Below are positions 46,209-61,027 of a stretch of 64,000 nt of DNA, one piece after another (position 1 is the stretch's first letter; each line of letters starts with the position of its first letter). Source of the DNA: Piromyces finnis. Taxonomy: Eukaryota; Neocallimastigomycota; Neocallimastigomycetes; Neocallimastigales; Neocallimastigaceae. Location: NCBI GenBank assembly GCA_002104945.1, contig MCFH01000010.1, positions 248,001 through 312,000 on the forward strand. Direction: 5' to 3'. The notes beneath the pieces were generated by a model that saw only the letters and a program-made list of their open reading frames with translations, did no database searches and was not told where the DNA came from. The translations under genes were made by a program, and so were the position numbers.

Positions 46209-47508
46209 TTATCTTCTTGAAGCCATTCTCTTATTCTTTCCTGGTCTCTTTGCTTTCTTATTTTTAGCTCCACCGAAGGTAGTAGCCTTCATCTTCTTAT
46301 GACTAAATCCAGACATATCTGCAGAAGATTCAGCAGTATTTTGTTTTGATCCACGCTTTTTACCACCATATCCAAATTTCTTGTCTTTAGCTAAACGTTT
46401 TTTACTTTTTTGTGGCTTATTATTTTTATTATCATTGTCATTGAAGTCTAATGATACATCAAAGTCATCATCATTATTATCAGAGCGTTTTCTTTTTAAG
46501 CGGTTGATTTTTTCCATTTCCATCTTCTTATTTTTATTCTTTTCTAAAAGTTTTTCAGTTTGGACCTTTTTACCATACTTTCTTAAATCACGTTGTCTCT
46601 TTGCTGCTTCAGCATTCTTAATAGATTCAGATTCTTCTATCATATTTTGACGTATTTTTGACATTTGTTCATCAGTTTTAACCATTTCAGCGAAATAATC
46701 ATCTGGACGTGAGAATGGTTTGTTTAATTCCTTGTATTTTTTACGTCCTTCAAGTGCAGCAGCTAAACCTTGTTCATAAAATGCTAATTCTCTTTTTAAA
46801 TCATCATGAACTGTTTTGTCATCAATTCCAAGATCTTTATTATATGTAATAGCTTGAAGTTCAATCCATGGAATTTTTACGCCTGGTGTATCTAATCTAA
46901 TTTCATTATATCTTTTATTTAAAGCCGGCTAATTTTGAAATTATTTTAAAATTTTATTTTAAAATTAAACATTAAAAGGTAAATGAATTATTATTTTACT
47001 ATTAGTACTTAATATTTAAATTATTTTTTTTTAATTTTACTATATTTTATTTAATAAGTATTAAAATAATTATAATTACTATATTGTTTATTGCTGGTCT
47101 TTCTTGTTCTTCTTGCTCTTGCTCTTCTTCTTCTTCTTCTTCTTCTTCATCTAAATTTTCTTGATTATCATTTTGTTCATCATTTTCATTTTCTTCTTCT
47201 TCTTGTTCATTATTTTCTTCATTATCAATTTCATTACCATTTCCGACAGTAATGGTTTGTTCTGAAATAAAATCATCAATATCAGCATTATCTGAATCAG
47301 AACTTTCATCATTTTCTTCAACACTTTTTACTTCTTTTTCAACATCTTTAACATTTTTAGAATTCTTTTTATTAGTTTTTGGAGTTTCTTCGATATTTTC
47401 TAATTTTGGAACTTCTTCTTCTAAAGAAACTTCTTCAACTTCTTTTTTTAATTCATTATTCTTTTTTTGTTGAGCTGCTGTCTTTTTTCCCTTTCCACGT
47501 CTAGCCAT
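46209..47508 (-). CDS. EBP2: rRNA-processing protein EBP2
   Basis: Two exons (47508-47080, 46928-46209) join in frame to 382 residues. The N-terminal 140 residues are basic and then highly acidic, with Glu/Gln runs. The conserved EBP2 domain follows: LDTPGVKIPWIELQAI, DDLKRELAFYEQGLAAALEG, FSRPDDYFAEMVKTDEQM and YGKKVQ. The C-terminus is Lys/Arg-rich and ends in RPGKNKRMASRR, as in fungal and human EBP2 (EBNA1BP2). EBP2 works in the nucleolus in 27S pre-rRNA processing and 60S assembly. Starts at ATG GCT AGA CGT; the A-rich leader supports it. It is divergent from the NOL11-like gene. Confidence 0.95.
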
Positions 47509-49544
47509 TTTTTATTAACTTAAATATATAAATTAAATTGAATATAAATTTTTTGAAATAATTAATTTAATTTGAATAATATTAACAACAATTTAATTTT
47601 AAGTAATGATTATATATATTTTTATTTTTAAAATGATAATAATAATAATAATAATAAAAAAAAAAGAATATTTTTTTTTAATTATGTTAAATTTAATTTA
47701 TTGAGATTTAATTAAATGAAATTTATTAATTTATTACTAATTATAATTAATATATTTTTCTTGGAAGATTTCTTTTATGTATATGTATATTTATTATTAT
47801 GTTATTATCATAAAATATATAGAAAATTTGTTTTAGATAGTTACTTTTATCAAGTCTTTAATAACTTTATATAAAAAAAGTAATTTTAAAAAATATTTTT
47901 TTTAAAAAAAAATATTTATTTTTTTTAAAATAATAATATAAAATAAAATAAAAAAAAAAAAAAAAAAATAAAATTTTAAAATTTTACTGGTTAAAAAAAA
48001 ATTATAAAAAAACAATTATTAAATTCTAAAATTCATTTATTAATATATATTTTAGTTTGGAATTGTAACCAAAGTAGAATGAAAGTTTTACTTAAACTAT
48101 TTTTTCATATATATACTTTTAATGATGGTAAAAAAATATTAATTACTTTATTATTTAATTAATAGATGTCAATTTAACGAAAAATAAATATACCTAAATG
48201 AATAAAACTGAAGTAACTATTAATAACGTAAACACTATTATTTTATATATATTATATATCAAATTTTAATAATGTTGTTATATTATTTGTAATAAAACTC
48301 TAACTTAAATTAAATAATAATTGTTATTAAGATACCATCAACTACCTTATATTTAAAATTGTTAAAGACCTTTATAATAGTACAACTGATACATTACTTT
48401 TTACTACTACATTGTATAATAATAAAAATAATAAAAAATTGTATTACAAAACAAATATAATCCAATCATGGTACATAAATTGTATTTAATCCAATCATAA
48501 CTAAATTTAAATATCTTTTTTTTTTTTTTTTTTTTTTTTTTTTGGAAATTAATAATTTGGTAAATATAATTATTTAAAAAATGAAATAGGAATTTTTGAA
48601 ATTTTAAGTCTGATTATAATTAAATAATAGCTTTATTTTATTAAATGAATTGCTTATTTATTTTATTGATTTCTTTTGTTTTAAAGTTATATATATAAAA
48701 AACAATAAATTTATATTTATATTTTTTTGGCTATTAATACTTTCTTAAAAATATTGTATATTTTTTATTATTTCATATACTTAAAAGGCGAAATACAAAT
48801 TTAAAAACATTACTCAATAAGAAATTGATAGTCTTTATTTTTTGTAGCATTTTAAAATTTTAATTTTTAATAAAAAAATTGTTTTACTTAATAAATAATC
48901 AATATAAATATTATATTGTTAAACAAATTATGTAATATATGTAATATATTACAAATTTAAAATTTCATTACTTTTTTTTTTTTTTAAATTTTTTTTAAGT
49001 TTTTTTTTTCCTCCTTATTATTTAAATTCAAAGGTTATATTAATTCTTTTTAATAATATTTAGGCTTTAAACCAATTTATTCCTATTTAATTAGTAGTAA
49101 AGAAGAATTATATATACATCATAAACCTTTTTTAACAATAAGGTATAATGTAATGTATATAATAATATATATTATTTTATATTAAAACATTTATTAATTA
49201 AAAATTTATAGATAAAATATAAATTTGGATTCTGGAATTTTTTTTATATATATAAAGTTAAAATTTAAATGATAGTTTGAATTTATTTTATACTAATTAA
49301 TGTCTTATATTGTTTTATATTGTATATTGAAATTCATATTTATCTTTTATTTAATGGTTAATATAAATTAATGAAAAAGAAAAATTTAATAATTTGATTA
49401 AATTCTTTTTCTTCAATATAATTTTGGAATCAATCAGATTTATACAATAAATATATAATTTAATAAGAAATTGGATTAATACATTTTATACCAAAATATA
49501 GAAAATATTTAAATAAAAATATACATTTTAAATTAAATTAAAAT
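47509..49544. promoter_or_regulatory. Divergent 2.0 kb region EBP2 / NOL11-like
   Basis: Two divergently transcribed ribosome-biogenesis candidates share this upstream region. It holds homopolymers (A20 near 47950, T31 near 48514-48543) and a 12-bp direct repeat TAATCCAATCAT at 48458-48469 and 48487-48498. No open frame has protein-like composition, and no shared promoter motif could be established by eye. Confidence 0.5.
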
Positions 49545-52500
49545 ATGAGTGCATCAGTAAAGATATTCAATCCAATACCAATAATAGCAAAACCATTTAT
49601 TGGAACTTTGAATCAAAGGGATAATAAAAAATCTGATTCAAAAAATAATAAATGTTCTTTTATTGTTTCTGCGACCCCAGAAAATTCTAACAATATTAAG
49701 TATTCAGTTTTAACTGTTCAAGGACAAGGCATTTATTTAAATAATGTAAATTTTTTGTTAATATTAATAAAACTATTAATGAATTTAATTATTGAAGAAT
49801 ATTTACAAAATACAAATTATAAAATATTAATTATTGTTTTTTTATAAATTTAATTTAAAATAAAAGATTATTGACCAAAATAATATTTATTCTTGGTCAG
49901 TATCCCCAAATATTAGATTTACATGTCCAGCAATTTATGTTAATGACAATAATGAAAATGAGAAGGTTATTGCTGTAATTGAAGATGATTTAGAAATTAG
50001 TGAATCCGAAAAAAAGAAAACATTATGGATTTGGGATTTATTGAAAAAAGATGAAGATGGCATGATAAATAAAATTGTAAAAAAGGTTAAGAAACCAATT
50101 TCTTTCTTAAAACCAATTTCATTCGAAAATGATAATGGAAATAATTATATTTTAAGTTTTAATACTGATTCTTCGTTAACATTATATACACCCGATTTCA
50201 AAATTGTTCATAATCATAAAGGTTCCGGTGGTATTTGTTGCTTCAAAAAAATTATAAATACTACTGAATCAATTATTAATATAATCGCAATCTATAGAAA
50301 AAACAATGAAATGATTGTTCGTATTTCTAGTATTAATAAATCAACCAATATTTCAATAAATTTAAAAAACGAATTGTCTTTCCCACTTTTAAAAGATACT
50401 GAAGTATTAACTTATGAATATAATGGCAAAACAAATTCAGTATATGCTTTATGTAAGTATATTAATATTATAAAATAATTAAACTGGTTGTAGCTTTATT
50501 TTAAAAATAAATATTTTTTATTAATATTTGTTAATTGAATGATATTTTTATCAACAAATTTTTAATTTATAAAGTATCTACAGGATCAATTATGAGATAT
50601 TCCTTAGATATAGATGATAAAAAGGGTGAATCAATTGCTAATGTTAAAAGTGTTTATTCACAATTTAACAGTGAAAATAGTTTAACAGTCGAAAGTGAAG
50701 AAGGTCAAATATTTAACGAAAAATTCTCTATGACTTTCTTAAATGATGATTTAATTGCATTGATAGGAAAAGGTGGAAATAATGATACAGGTAAATATAA
50801 AAGTAATATATTATATAAAATAATTAAGGTATTAATAATAATATCATATGTATAGACTTATTATCTGTATGGGATTTAAAATACGGAACTTTACAATTCA
50901 AAAAAATATTTTCTAATGAAAAGTGGGAAGAAATTACATCTAGTACATTTGAAATTGGAAATAATGTTAAGCAAGGCCACAATAAATATTATAAGGTAAA
51001 TTTATTTATATTTATTTTTAGTATTTTTAATAATTTTATTAGATTAATAAGAAATTTTAATGTTTTCTTTTATTATGGATATAATATATAAACATATGTA
51101 ATAAATAAATATTATATAATTAACATAATTTTACTATAATTATTATTGGTATTATAAAAATAAAAAATTAGATATTTTCAATAACTTCGGATGATTTAGG
51201 TGATATCATTCTTTTAACAACAACAGAAATTACTGAAAACAATCCAATTTCATTCAAATCAAATATTTATATGTTCCCATTCCATTGTAAAACTATTAAT
51301 TTATTAATGGCATTAGGTAAAAAGAATACTGGATTTAATGTAGATGCAAAGTTAGGTTTACCAACAATATTTACTCCAGAAATAAATCAAAAATGGAATT
51401 TAAATTCATGGCTTGAAGAATCCAACAAAAAAGTTAAATCTGATCAAGAAGAATTTGAAAAATTAATGAAGTCGGAATCTTCAAAATTTGAAGCTAATTA
51501 TAATAAATATATCCTTAAGCATAAAGTCGTTGATGATGAAAAACAAGATAAAAAGAATAATAATGTTAATAATGAAAAGTCATTATTAGATGTATCACAA
51601 GCTGTTGTTAATAGTCTTCTTGAAAAGTGTTTTTCAGATAAATCTAAAAATTGGCCAAAGAATGTTGTTGCATCTTTATTAATAAATAACATGGTCAGTT
51701 CATATTTAATGAATAAAAAATTCATTTCTTCATTATTAGAGAAAGACGAATTACAATTATTGGAAATAGCTTTAAGTAAAGTGAGAGATATTAATGAAAA
51801 TGACTTGGTTTTAATTATAAGATATATTTGTGGTGATGCTGGTAATCCAGAATGGCAATGGAAGCCTGCTAAAACTAGATTAGCTAATTTAAAGAAGTTC
51901 CATAAAAAAGATAATTATTATGTAGCACAAGAATTAATTGATGAAGAAAGTGGCGAAATTACTGCTTTTGACTTTATTTCTACATCTGGAACTCAATATT
52001 TATTAGAAAAGGTTTTAATGTATCCAAGAAATGTTCCAATATTTAAAAATTATTTAAAACAATTAAATAGTAATCAATTAGAAGCTATCTTACCATACTT
52101 AATTCATTTATTAATGGATTCTGTATCAAAGGAAGAAAAGGATATAGATATGATAAAAAAAGATGAAAAAGAAAAAACCGAAGAAGAAACTGAAAATTTA
52201 GAAGTCAATGATGAAGTATTTATTGAAAAGATTACATGGCTCTTTAAGGATAAGACACCATGTAGTATGGCTGGTATTAAGGTTGATGCAGTTGTAGAAA
52301 CTATTTCTAATATAGTTGATGTTAATTTAACCAACACTCTTCTTTCAGAAAAACTCCAAAAACAATTAAAGACTCTTCGCAAACATTTAGGTCGTACAAC
52401 TCATAAATACAATCAAATTCAAAGTAGTTTATCAGGTCCATTAACGATGTTTGCTGAAAAAGCTAAATATTTCCGTAGTAAGTCTATGGAATCATCAAAA

Positions 52501-52599
52501 AGTAAGGGCAAACATAATACTAAGAAACACTACAAAAACAAAATCTTATCTCAATGGAATGAAGCTGTTGAATACACTGCTGAAGTTTTACAATTTTAA
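49545..52599 (+). CDS. Probable nucleolar NOL11/UTP8-like protein
   Basis: Five exons (49545-49745, 49867-50452, 50575-50790, 50856-50995, 51172-52599) join in frame to 856 residues. The N-terminal half looks like a beta-propeller: YSWSVSPNIRFTCPAIYV, KTLWIWDLL, LTLYTPDF and LLSVWDLKYG at propeller-like spacing. The C-terminal half is alpha-helical and ends in RTTHKYNQIQSSLSGPL and a basic SKGKHNTKKHYKNK segment, typical of nucleolar proteins. NOL11 and yeast Utp8 belong to the t-UTP subcomplex of the small-subunit processome, which links Pol I transcription with early pre-rRNA processing. The identity rests on the propeller-plus-helix order and the IYSWSVSP/CPAIY-type match, without alignment, so it is moderate. 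Another propeller protein of the processome is the main alternative. Confidence 0.65.
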
Positions 52600-54195
52600 G
52601 ATTAGAATTTATTTAATATATTTATTTCTTTTTCTAGAATTTATGAATATCTATTTATTTTTAATTTCATTTCATAAAATATTAGAATATAACAGAAAAT
52701 TTTTTTTATTGTTAATATAAACATTTAATAAATATATTAATTTATTTGTTTTTTTTTTTTTTTTCCCTTTCCTTTCCATTACAAATGTTATTTGGATTAT
52801 TTATATTTATATTTATGTTTTTTTTTTTCTTTTATCACACACTCTAATATTTTTATTCATAATTTAACTAATTAGAATTATATAAATAATTTTTATTTTA
52901 ATAAAATAAATTCATTTTTTTAAAAAAAAAGGTTTATTATTTAGTAATATAAATAGTTTTGATTATATTTTGTTTCATTAACTTTTACAATGATTAATTA
53001 TATGAAACATTTAATTTTTTTATTATTTGTTATCACTCTGTAAAAGTAATAATATGATTTAATTTATATATTTTATAAGAACTTGGAATTGTATAAAATT
53101 TCTTTGTTTAATATTGTATATTGTATATTTTATTGTTAGGATTTTGCATGTAAACTTTATCGAATAAATACAAAAATTTTATATATATTCATTAAAGTTA
53201 TCTCCATTGTAAATATTCAGATATAAATAATCTAATTTTTTTTTTTTTTTTTATTTTTATTATGAAAATGGTATATATATATCAAATACTAATTAATATA
53301 TAATTCCTATAACTTTTTAATTCTTTTTGAATTGTAAATTTATCGGTTTTTAAATGCTTTATACCAAAAAATTTAGTATAAAGCACTTTATATTTTGACA
53401 TTATTTACAATTTTAATGAAATTTATTTAAATTATAAATGTATTTTTTTTTATCAAAAAAAAGAATAGCCTAGAGTTTAACCTTTTTTAGTACTATAAAA
53501 TTTTGACTTTTATTATAAGTATATCAATATTTAATTAAATAATTTAATTATCTTTTTTTTTTTTTTGTTGTTTTTAAAATTATTTTTAATTAATTATTTA
53601 ATGTAAAAATTTTAAAAAAAAAATAAAAACTTTAAAAAAACTATTATTTTTTTTTTTTTTTTAAAAAAAATAAAAAATAAAAATAAAGAATTAAATTAAA
53701 AAAGAAATTAACTAAAAGGATATCAATATTTAATTAAAATTAAAAATCAATATCAATTGTTAAATTGTAATTATTATTAAAAATGTGATATGAAGTTATA
53801 ATATAAATTTAATATTTTTAAATTTTATAGAAAAAAAAAATATAAATAAATAAATAAATAAATAAATAAATGAATGAACCATTTAATAAATTTTAAAAAT
53901 TGATTTCAATAAAATTCTGAAATTAACATTAATTGTTAAAAATAAGAAAAAAAAAATATTTATTATTATTTATTAGCAGTTATTTTTAAAATATAAATAT
54001 TCCTATAATATCAAAAATAGTAATTAATTAGAAAAAAGTAGAATTGATTAATTTTTAAATGTTTAGTTTTTTATATGAATACTAACATATTTACTTACTT
54101 TACTATTAAAATTTTTAAATTTAAGTAACTAACAAAAAATTATATATAATTATTATAATATTATTAATACCATATAGAGGATAGTATTAATTAAT
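52600..54195. other. 1.6 kb spacer NOL11-like / RAP1GDS1
   Basis: No gene is seen. The spacer contains T runs, an AAAT run near 53836-53872, and a 10-bp perfect inverted repeat with an 11-nt loop at 53355-53385. Confidence 0.6.
53355..53385. repeat. Inverted repeat (possible hairpin)
   Basis: TGCTTTATAC at 53355-53364 is perfectly complementary to GTATAAAGCA at 53376-53385, separated by 11 bases. With a bulge the pairing could extend into flanking A3 and T3. It lies about 755 bp after the NOL11-like stop and has no coding context. Confidence 0.75.
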
Positions 54196-57100
54196 ATGTC
54201 TTTAAAAGGTAAATGCCTGAATAAGTGATATATATATTAATTTTAATATGCATATTATAAAAGAAAGAATAACACTAATAAATATTTTTTTTTCTAATTA
54301 TTATTGTATATTTCTATTAAAAAAGAAACAATTGATAATGCTTATAATTTAGCAGATTATGAAGCTTTTGGCGATGTCATTGCCAAAGCAAAAAGTATGT
54401 TTAACAATATTATAAATATTCAATGCATTATTTATTATATTTTATTTTGGATGTCTAAAAATGTATTTTGAAATAATTTTGAAATATGTAGATGAAGATC
54501 CAGACCAATTAATAGAATCAGGAATTATGAAATTAATTATTAATTACTTAGAAAAATTTGATAATATTCCAAAGGATGAATTTGAAAAGTATTGGTTACA
54601 ATGTATTAAATGTTTTGAATTAATTGCTGAAATGGCTAAGACTGGTAAATATAATTTTTTTTCTTACTTTAATATCAATAGGTTAAAGTGTATATTAAAT
54701 ATTGTACCAAATAAATAAATACAACTATTACTACTACATTACTGCTACTACTACAAATAAACTAATAATAATATAATTAATAATATTGAATAGAATCTAC
54801 CAGAGTTCCAATTGGTGAAAGTGGTGTTGTTAATAATATCGCAAAGGTTCATAAAGGATATAATAAAGCCTGCTATGGAAATGAAGCTGTATTTAAGTTA
54901 TCATCATCAACATACATTCAAATACTTAGGGCTTATGCCAACATTTGTTTTGATAATGGTATGTTAGCAGAGTATTAAATTTATTATATAAATAATATAG
55001 TCTAATGTAATAATATAAAATATAGAAAAAAATAGAGATTTAATTTTTGAAGCTCACGCCATTGATAAAATTGTTCCATTTTTACAACAGACTGATGATT
55101 TAAAATTAGTACAAATCGCATGCGGTGCATTATGTAATATTAGTATGGATAATGGTAAGTGATAATATACATTGTTTTTAATTAGAATTATTTGAAATTA
55201 TGTAATAATGTTTTATGAATTATATATACTGAAAGAACCAATTCAAAATGAAATTTGTGTTAATGGTGGTGTCAGCTTCTTAAGATCTTTGATTTTATTA
55301 TCAAGAGATTCTGACAATGAAACTTATAAAGATATTGCTCATGCTTCCTTAAGAGTAGTATTAAATCTCGTTGAAACAGGTTAATAGAAAAACTAAATAA
55401 AAAATAATTTTAATAATTTTAAATAACTAATATAAATATTTATATTATAGAATGTGGTCTTCAAAATTTCATTTCATCTGGTATTCTTCAACTTATGATT
55501 ACTTTAACAAAGCAATATATGTATGAAATGAAAAATAAGATAAATGTTTCTCAAAATCTTCAAACTATTGAAATTATAGTAAACATTTTAGATACTGTTG
55601 TTGAAAATGGTAATTATTTATTTAACAGATAAAAATATATAGATATAGATAATATATATAAGAGATAATAATGATAACAATTCTGTAAATTGACATAAAA
55701 TAAAATTAATGAAATTAAAAAAAAACTATAATAATTTGTATTCTTTTAGAGAATGTTCAAAGAGTAATTTTAGAAGAAGATTTATTAGAACCATTATTAT
55801 TACTTATTGAATTTATTCCTGATAAAGAAATATTTGATGATGATGAAGATGAAACTAGTTTCCATGATTTAAAGAAAAGTACTTGCAAATCTGTTATATC
55901 CGTTACTACTAATGGTAAATCTAATTTAAATTATTAGTAAATGCAAAATTATTAATTATTATTCAATATAAGTAATATTTTATTATTTATATATATATTA
56001 ATAAATATTTGAATTGCTATTTTAGATGTATGTATGAATTCAATGTTAAATGAATCTAATCAGTACAAAAGATTTATCAACTGGATGGTTGATAATCTTG
56101 ATGATAATTCTCCAGAAAGAGAGGAAATTAGATCTACTGGTGCTTATTGCTTAGGTAACCTTGCAAGAAGTGGTAAGTTGAATTAAATGCTCTACTAGGT
56201 TAATAATTTTTTAAAGATAATAAAAATTAATAGTTTTCTATCTCGTTTTATATTATAGATGAATCATGTATCAAATTAGTACAAGATTATAAGGTAATGG
56301 AACCAATTATGAATTTATTAAGATCAAAGGTTAGTCTTTTTAGTAATGGTGGTCAACCATCTCGTGAAGCAATGAAGGTTTTACATGCTTTAGTTGGTAC
56401 TCTTAAAAATTTATGTCTTGCTGGTAATTTATTAATATCAATATATAATTTAATCTAATAATTTATTATCATCAAAATCATTATTGATATAGAATTATAA
56501 AATATATTACATTTTAAAAAATTTAAATTTAAAATTAAAAATTATTACTTCATAGCTGAAAATCGTCAAACAATTGGTGAAACAGGATTAATTGAGTTAA
56601 TTTCTTCATTATTAACAAATATCTTTGCCCAACCAATTCATTACTTATGTGTTGGTATCATAAAGAACCTTTGTAGACTTTGTGGTAATATATTTATATA
56701 AACAGTTATTATATTATGCTTCTTATAATTCATAATTCATATGTTTTTTTTTTTTTCAAAATTTTTAGAAAATAATGCTGTTCGTTTCATGACTGGAAAG
56801 GCACCAATCGAAAATTCTGTTGTTAATAAAATTGATAATCCAGAAACTATTCCATATACTTATTTATTAAATTTAATAGCAAGATCAACAAGTGAAAATG
56901 ATACCCATGTCAGAAATGAAGGTGCTAGAGTAATTGTTAATTTAGTTAAATCACTTTGGAAAAAGAAAGGTAATATATAATTAAAATATTTTAATTAATT
57001 GAGTAAAAAAAAATAGTTAAATATAAATGAAACAAAGAATAAAAATCATAAAATTGGTAGTAATATAATATCTTTATACCATTTTTATTACAGAAATGTT

Positions 57101-57921
57101 TTTGTTATCATATATTATTAATAATAGTGGTGTTTCTTGTTTATTATCTTTAATTCTTGGTATACCAATTTTAAAGAGTAAAGATGAAATAAATGAAAAT
57201 GAAAATGATGAAGCAGAAGACAGTCATGGAGTAAGATTTGATCAAGTACCAACTGCTCCACAAATTTTCCCAATTCTTCAAAATGAAGGAATTTTAGCTC
57301 TTATATTATTATTAAATGGTAATCATTCTTGTTTGAGATATTATTATTGTTATATATTTCATATTCAATTATTATATATATATATATAAATACTAATATT
57401 ATGTTATATAACAAATAGTTCATGAAGAAGAAACTATGCAATTAATAAAGAAAAATGAAAATTTACTAGTTCCACAAATATTAGAAATTATAAAGTTACC
57501 ATCAACAAAGAGAAGAGGTAGTGGTTCTGCAATTAACTTAAAAAGTAGTTCTGATAAGGACGCCTCAAGATCATCATTAGCTTCATTGAATACTTCTTCT
57601 GTTCCAAATGAATTAAAAAATAACTCTTGTATATTATTAAATCATTTATGCAATGATGGTAATAATTATATATATTATTTAATAAAAGTAAATTTATCTA
57701 AATGTTAACTAATTTTAATTTTTTTTTATATAATAAAAATAGCTGACATTAAGAATAAATTTAAGAATGATATTTTAGTAACATTAGATGCTTTAGATGA
57801 GGATATAGCTGGATCAAGTTCTAATATTGATTTTGTTGAAGATGAAAATACAACTTATGCTGGTATTAAACCAGACATTTTACATGACTTAGTATCACAA
57901 CTTAAGAATAAAATTGCATAA
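54196..57921 (+). CDS. RAP1GDS1: Rap1 GTPase-GDP dissociation stimulator 1 (smgGDS), armadillo-repeat protein
   Basis: Fifteen exons (54196-54208, 54326-54394, 54492-54644, 54794-54958, 55026-55154, 55236-55379, 55451-55609, 55750-55914, 56026-56172, 56259-56423, 56556-56684, 56769-56969, 57094-57318, 57419-57658, 57743-57921) join in frame to 760 residues. Armadillo-type helices dominate, with motifs such as QIACGALCNISMDN, ILRAYANICFDN, EEIRSTGAYCLGNLARS, VLHALVGTLKNLCLA and HVRNEGARVIVNLVKS. This matches smgGDS, which chaperones and promotes nucleotide release from small GTPases with C-terminal polybasic regions (RhoA, Rap1). The human protein is about 607 residues; the longer C-terminal part here carries a Ser-rich insertion. 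All 14 introns are phase 1, so every internal exon is a multiple of three bases. Confidence 0.9.
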
Positions 57922-58831
<910 letters not shown>

Positions 58832-60715
58832 ATGAGTCTTGAATCAGTTAAATCAAATGTATCAATACAATTAGAAAATTGGTTTGAAAAACATTCACGT
58901 TCATACCCAAGACGATGGCAAAAACGCTATTTCAGGTTTGATGGAGATAGTTTGTCATATAGCAAAAGTGACACATTATCAGAAAGATATAAAGTTAATA
59001 TTTTGGATATAATAGATGTTAAAATGAAACCAAATATTGAAGGAAAATATATATTAATAATTAATATAAAACCATCTGATGGAGGTAATGAATATGAAAA
59101 TGAATTAGAGATTCTAATGCCGAACCCTCAAATATTAAAAATATGGTATAATTCTATTAAAGAATGTATTAATTCCAGCAGTAAACTTAAAGAATTTAAT
59201 GCCATATCAAATTGTAGTATTAATAAATTTAATAATAGAGAAGTGAATATTAAAATGAAAAGTATTGATGATATTCATTCAAATGTTAATAAACCTTTAC
59301 CCCAACCGAATATTTTTTTAAAAAAAGGTATATTAATTAATAATTTTAACGAATTTAGATGAATATTATATATTTTGAAATTTTTGAAATTTATATATAT
59401 CATATTTATTTCATAATGTTTTATATTATTAATTATTTAATTAGATACTAATTCTTCTACAGTATCTGAAAATTCATTATCAAATTTGGAGAGAGAAAAT
59501 AAATCACTGGAAAATATTAATAAAAAATTTCATTCAGAAAAATCATCAGTATTAAGTAAATTAGATGCATTACTTGGTGATCTTCAACATACAATGTCAT
59601 TAAGTGAAGTGGAAAGAAAGTCAGTTATTGTTTTTAATAATTTTGAAAGAATAGGATTGAGTCCTTTATCAAATACTATTGAATCTAGTCCTCTTAAAAA
59701 GAATTGTAGTATTGATGATATAAAATATGAATCTAATCCAAATTCTTTGAATGATAAAATTCCTTTGGATACAAGTTTAGGAGATAAAAAGATAAATTCA
59801 GGAAACCCACCTGAAAAAATAGATACTAATAGAGAATTACGTTTTTCAGAATCATCATTAACTGCAACTACTAATAAATCATATGATAACCATATAAATG
59901 GTAATAATAGAAAAAATACAATTGTTAATGTTAGTGGTACATCAGAGAGAGAGAGTAATGATTTAATTGCAGATATAAATAAAAAAATTAACTTAAATTT
60001 ACATACTGATGGAATGGGGTCAAAAAGTAATTCATGTGTTTATAATATGGCTGTTAATAACTATAAAGAAAATGAATGTGATAGTAGAAATAATAGTGGG
60101 AATTTTGATAATTACAATATCATAATAAATACAAAATTGGTTAATGGTATGGCAACATCAAAATCAAATAACTCCTCAAATAATGTTTGTTCACCTGTTG
60201 TAAATAAACCAAAATATTTAGAAGTATATACCCAATTTGAAAATTCATTAACTTCTTCTCTTGATATTGTTGATATTGTTATTCAAATTCTTAATATTTC
60301 TAACAATGATATAGAAATGTGTTATACTGATTATAAAGAAGCAATATTAACTAAATCATCTGATTTAATTAATAAATCATCAAATTTATTTAAACAGATT
60401 AATGATGAAACTCGTCAACGTTCTAGTATTAGTGTATCAGAAACAGCAATTATAACAAAAAACCCAAAAATGATTGAATATGGAAATGAATTGGCATCAA
60501 TTATTAGAAAAATTGTATCATCTTTAAAAATATATTTAAAAATTGTTAAGAAAGATCAATTAATTCAAGAAAGTGAATATGAATTAAAGTCTATAATTAA
60601 TTCCGAGATTGAATCAAGTAAAAAAACTACAATTAGTGAATTAAAACAATCGTTAAATAATTTAAAAGATATTCTGTTAATAATTCAAAAAGAACTTAAT
60701 AAAATCAAAAATTAA
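58832..60715 (+). CDS. PH-domain protein, uncharacterised
   Basis: Two exons (58832-59327 and 59445-60715) join in frame to 588 residues. Residues about 12-115 form a PH domain: LENWFEKHSRSYPRRWQKRY then FRFDGDSLSYSKSD, and the final helix ILKIWYNSIKECI contains the conserved Trp. A basic patch SYPRRWQKRY is where phosphoinositide would bind; ligand is not known. After it comes Ser/Asn-rich low-complexity sequence to about residue 420. A C-terminal helical region (about 420-588) has SLDIVDIVIQIL and heptad-like Leu/Ile repeats, ending in Lys/Asn. No catalytic domain is seen. I do not recognise a named orthologue. A membrane-associated scaffold is a reasonable inference. Confidence 0.8.
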
Positions 60716-61027
60716 TATGAGTTTTACGTGAAAAGAAAAGGGAAAATTCATTTAAATAATTAATATAAAAAGATAAACACTTTTATATTATAAATTTTTT
60801 GATATTAATATACCAAAGGATTTTATTTATTATTATTAATAAAAATATATTATTTAGTTTTCATTTTATTAATAGTATAAAATATATAAAATAAAATAAA
60901 ATTATTAAAAATTTAATACTATTAAATATATATTATGTAAATTTTTTTACATAATAAACTACTTTTAAATTATCTAAATTTCCATACCAAGAAAAAATAA
61001 ATAAATAATATAAAATCATAAAAGTAT
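60716..61027. other. Convergent 3' spacer
   Basis: These 312 bp lie between convergent stop codons of the PH-domain gene and the small minus-strand gene. The sequence is A/T runs with nothing recognisable. Confidence 0.5.
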
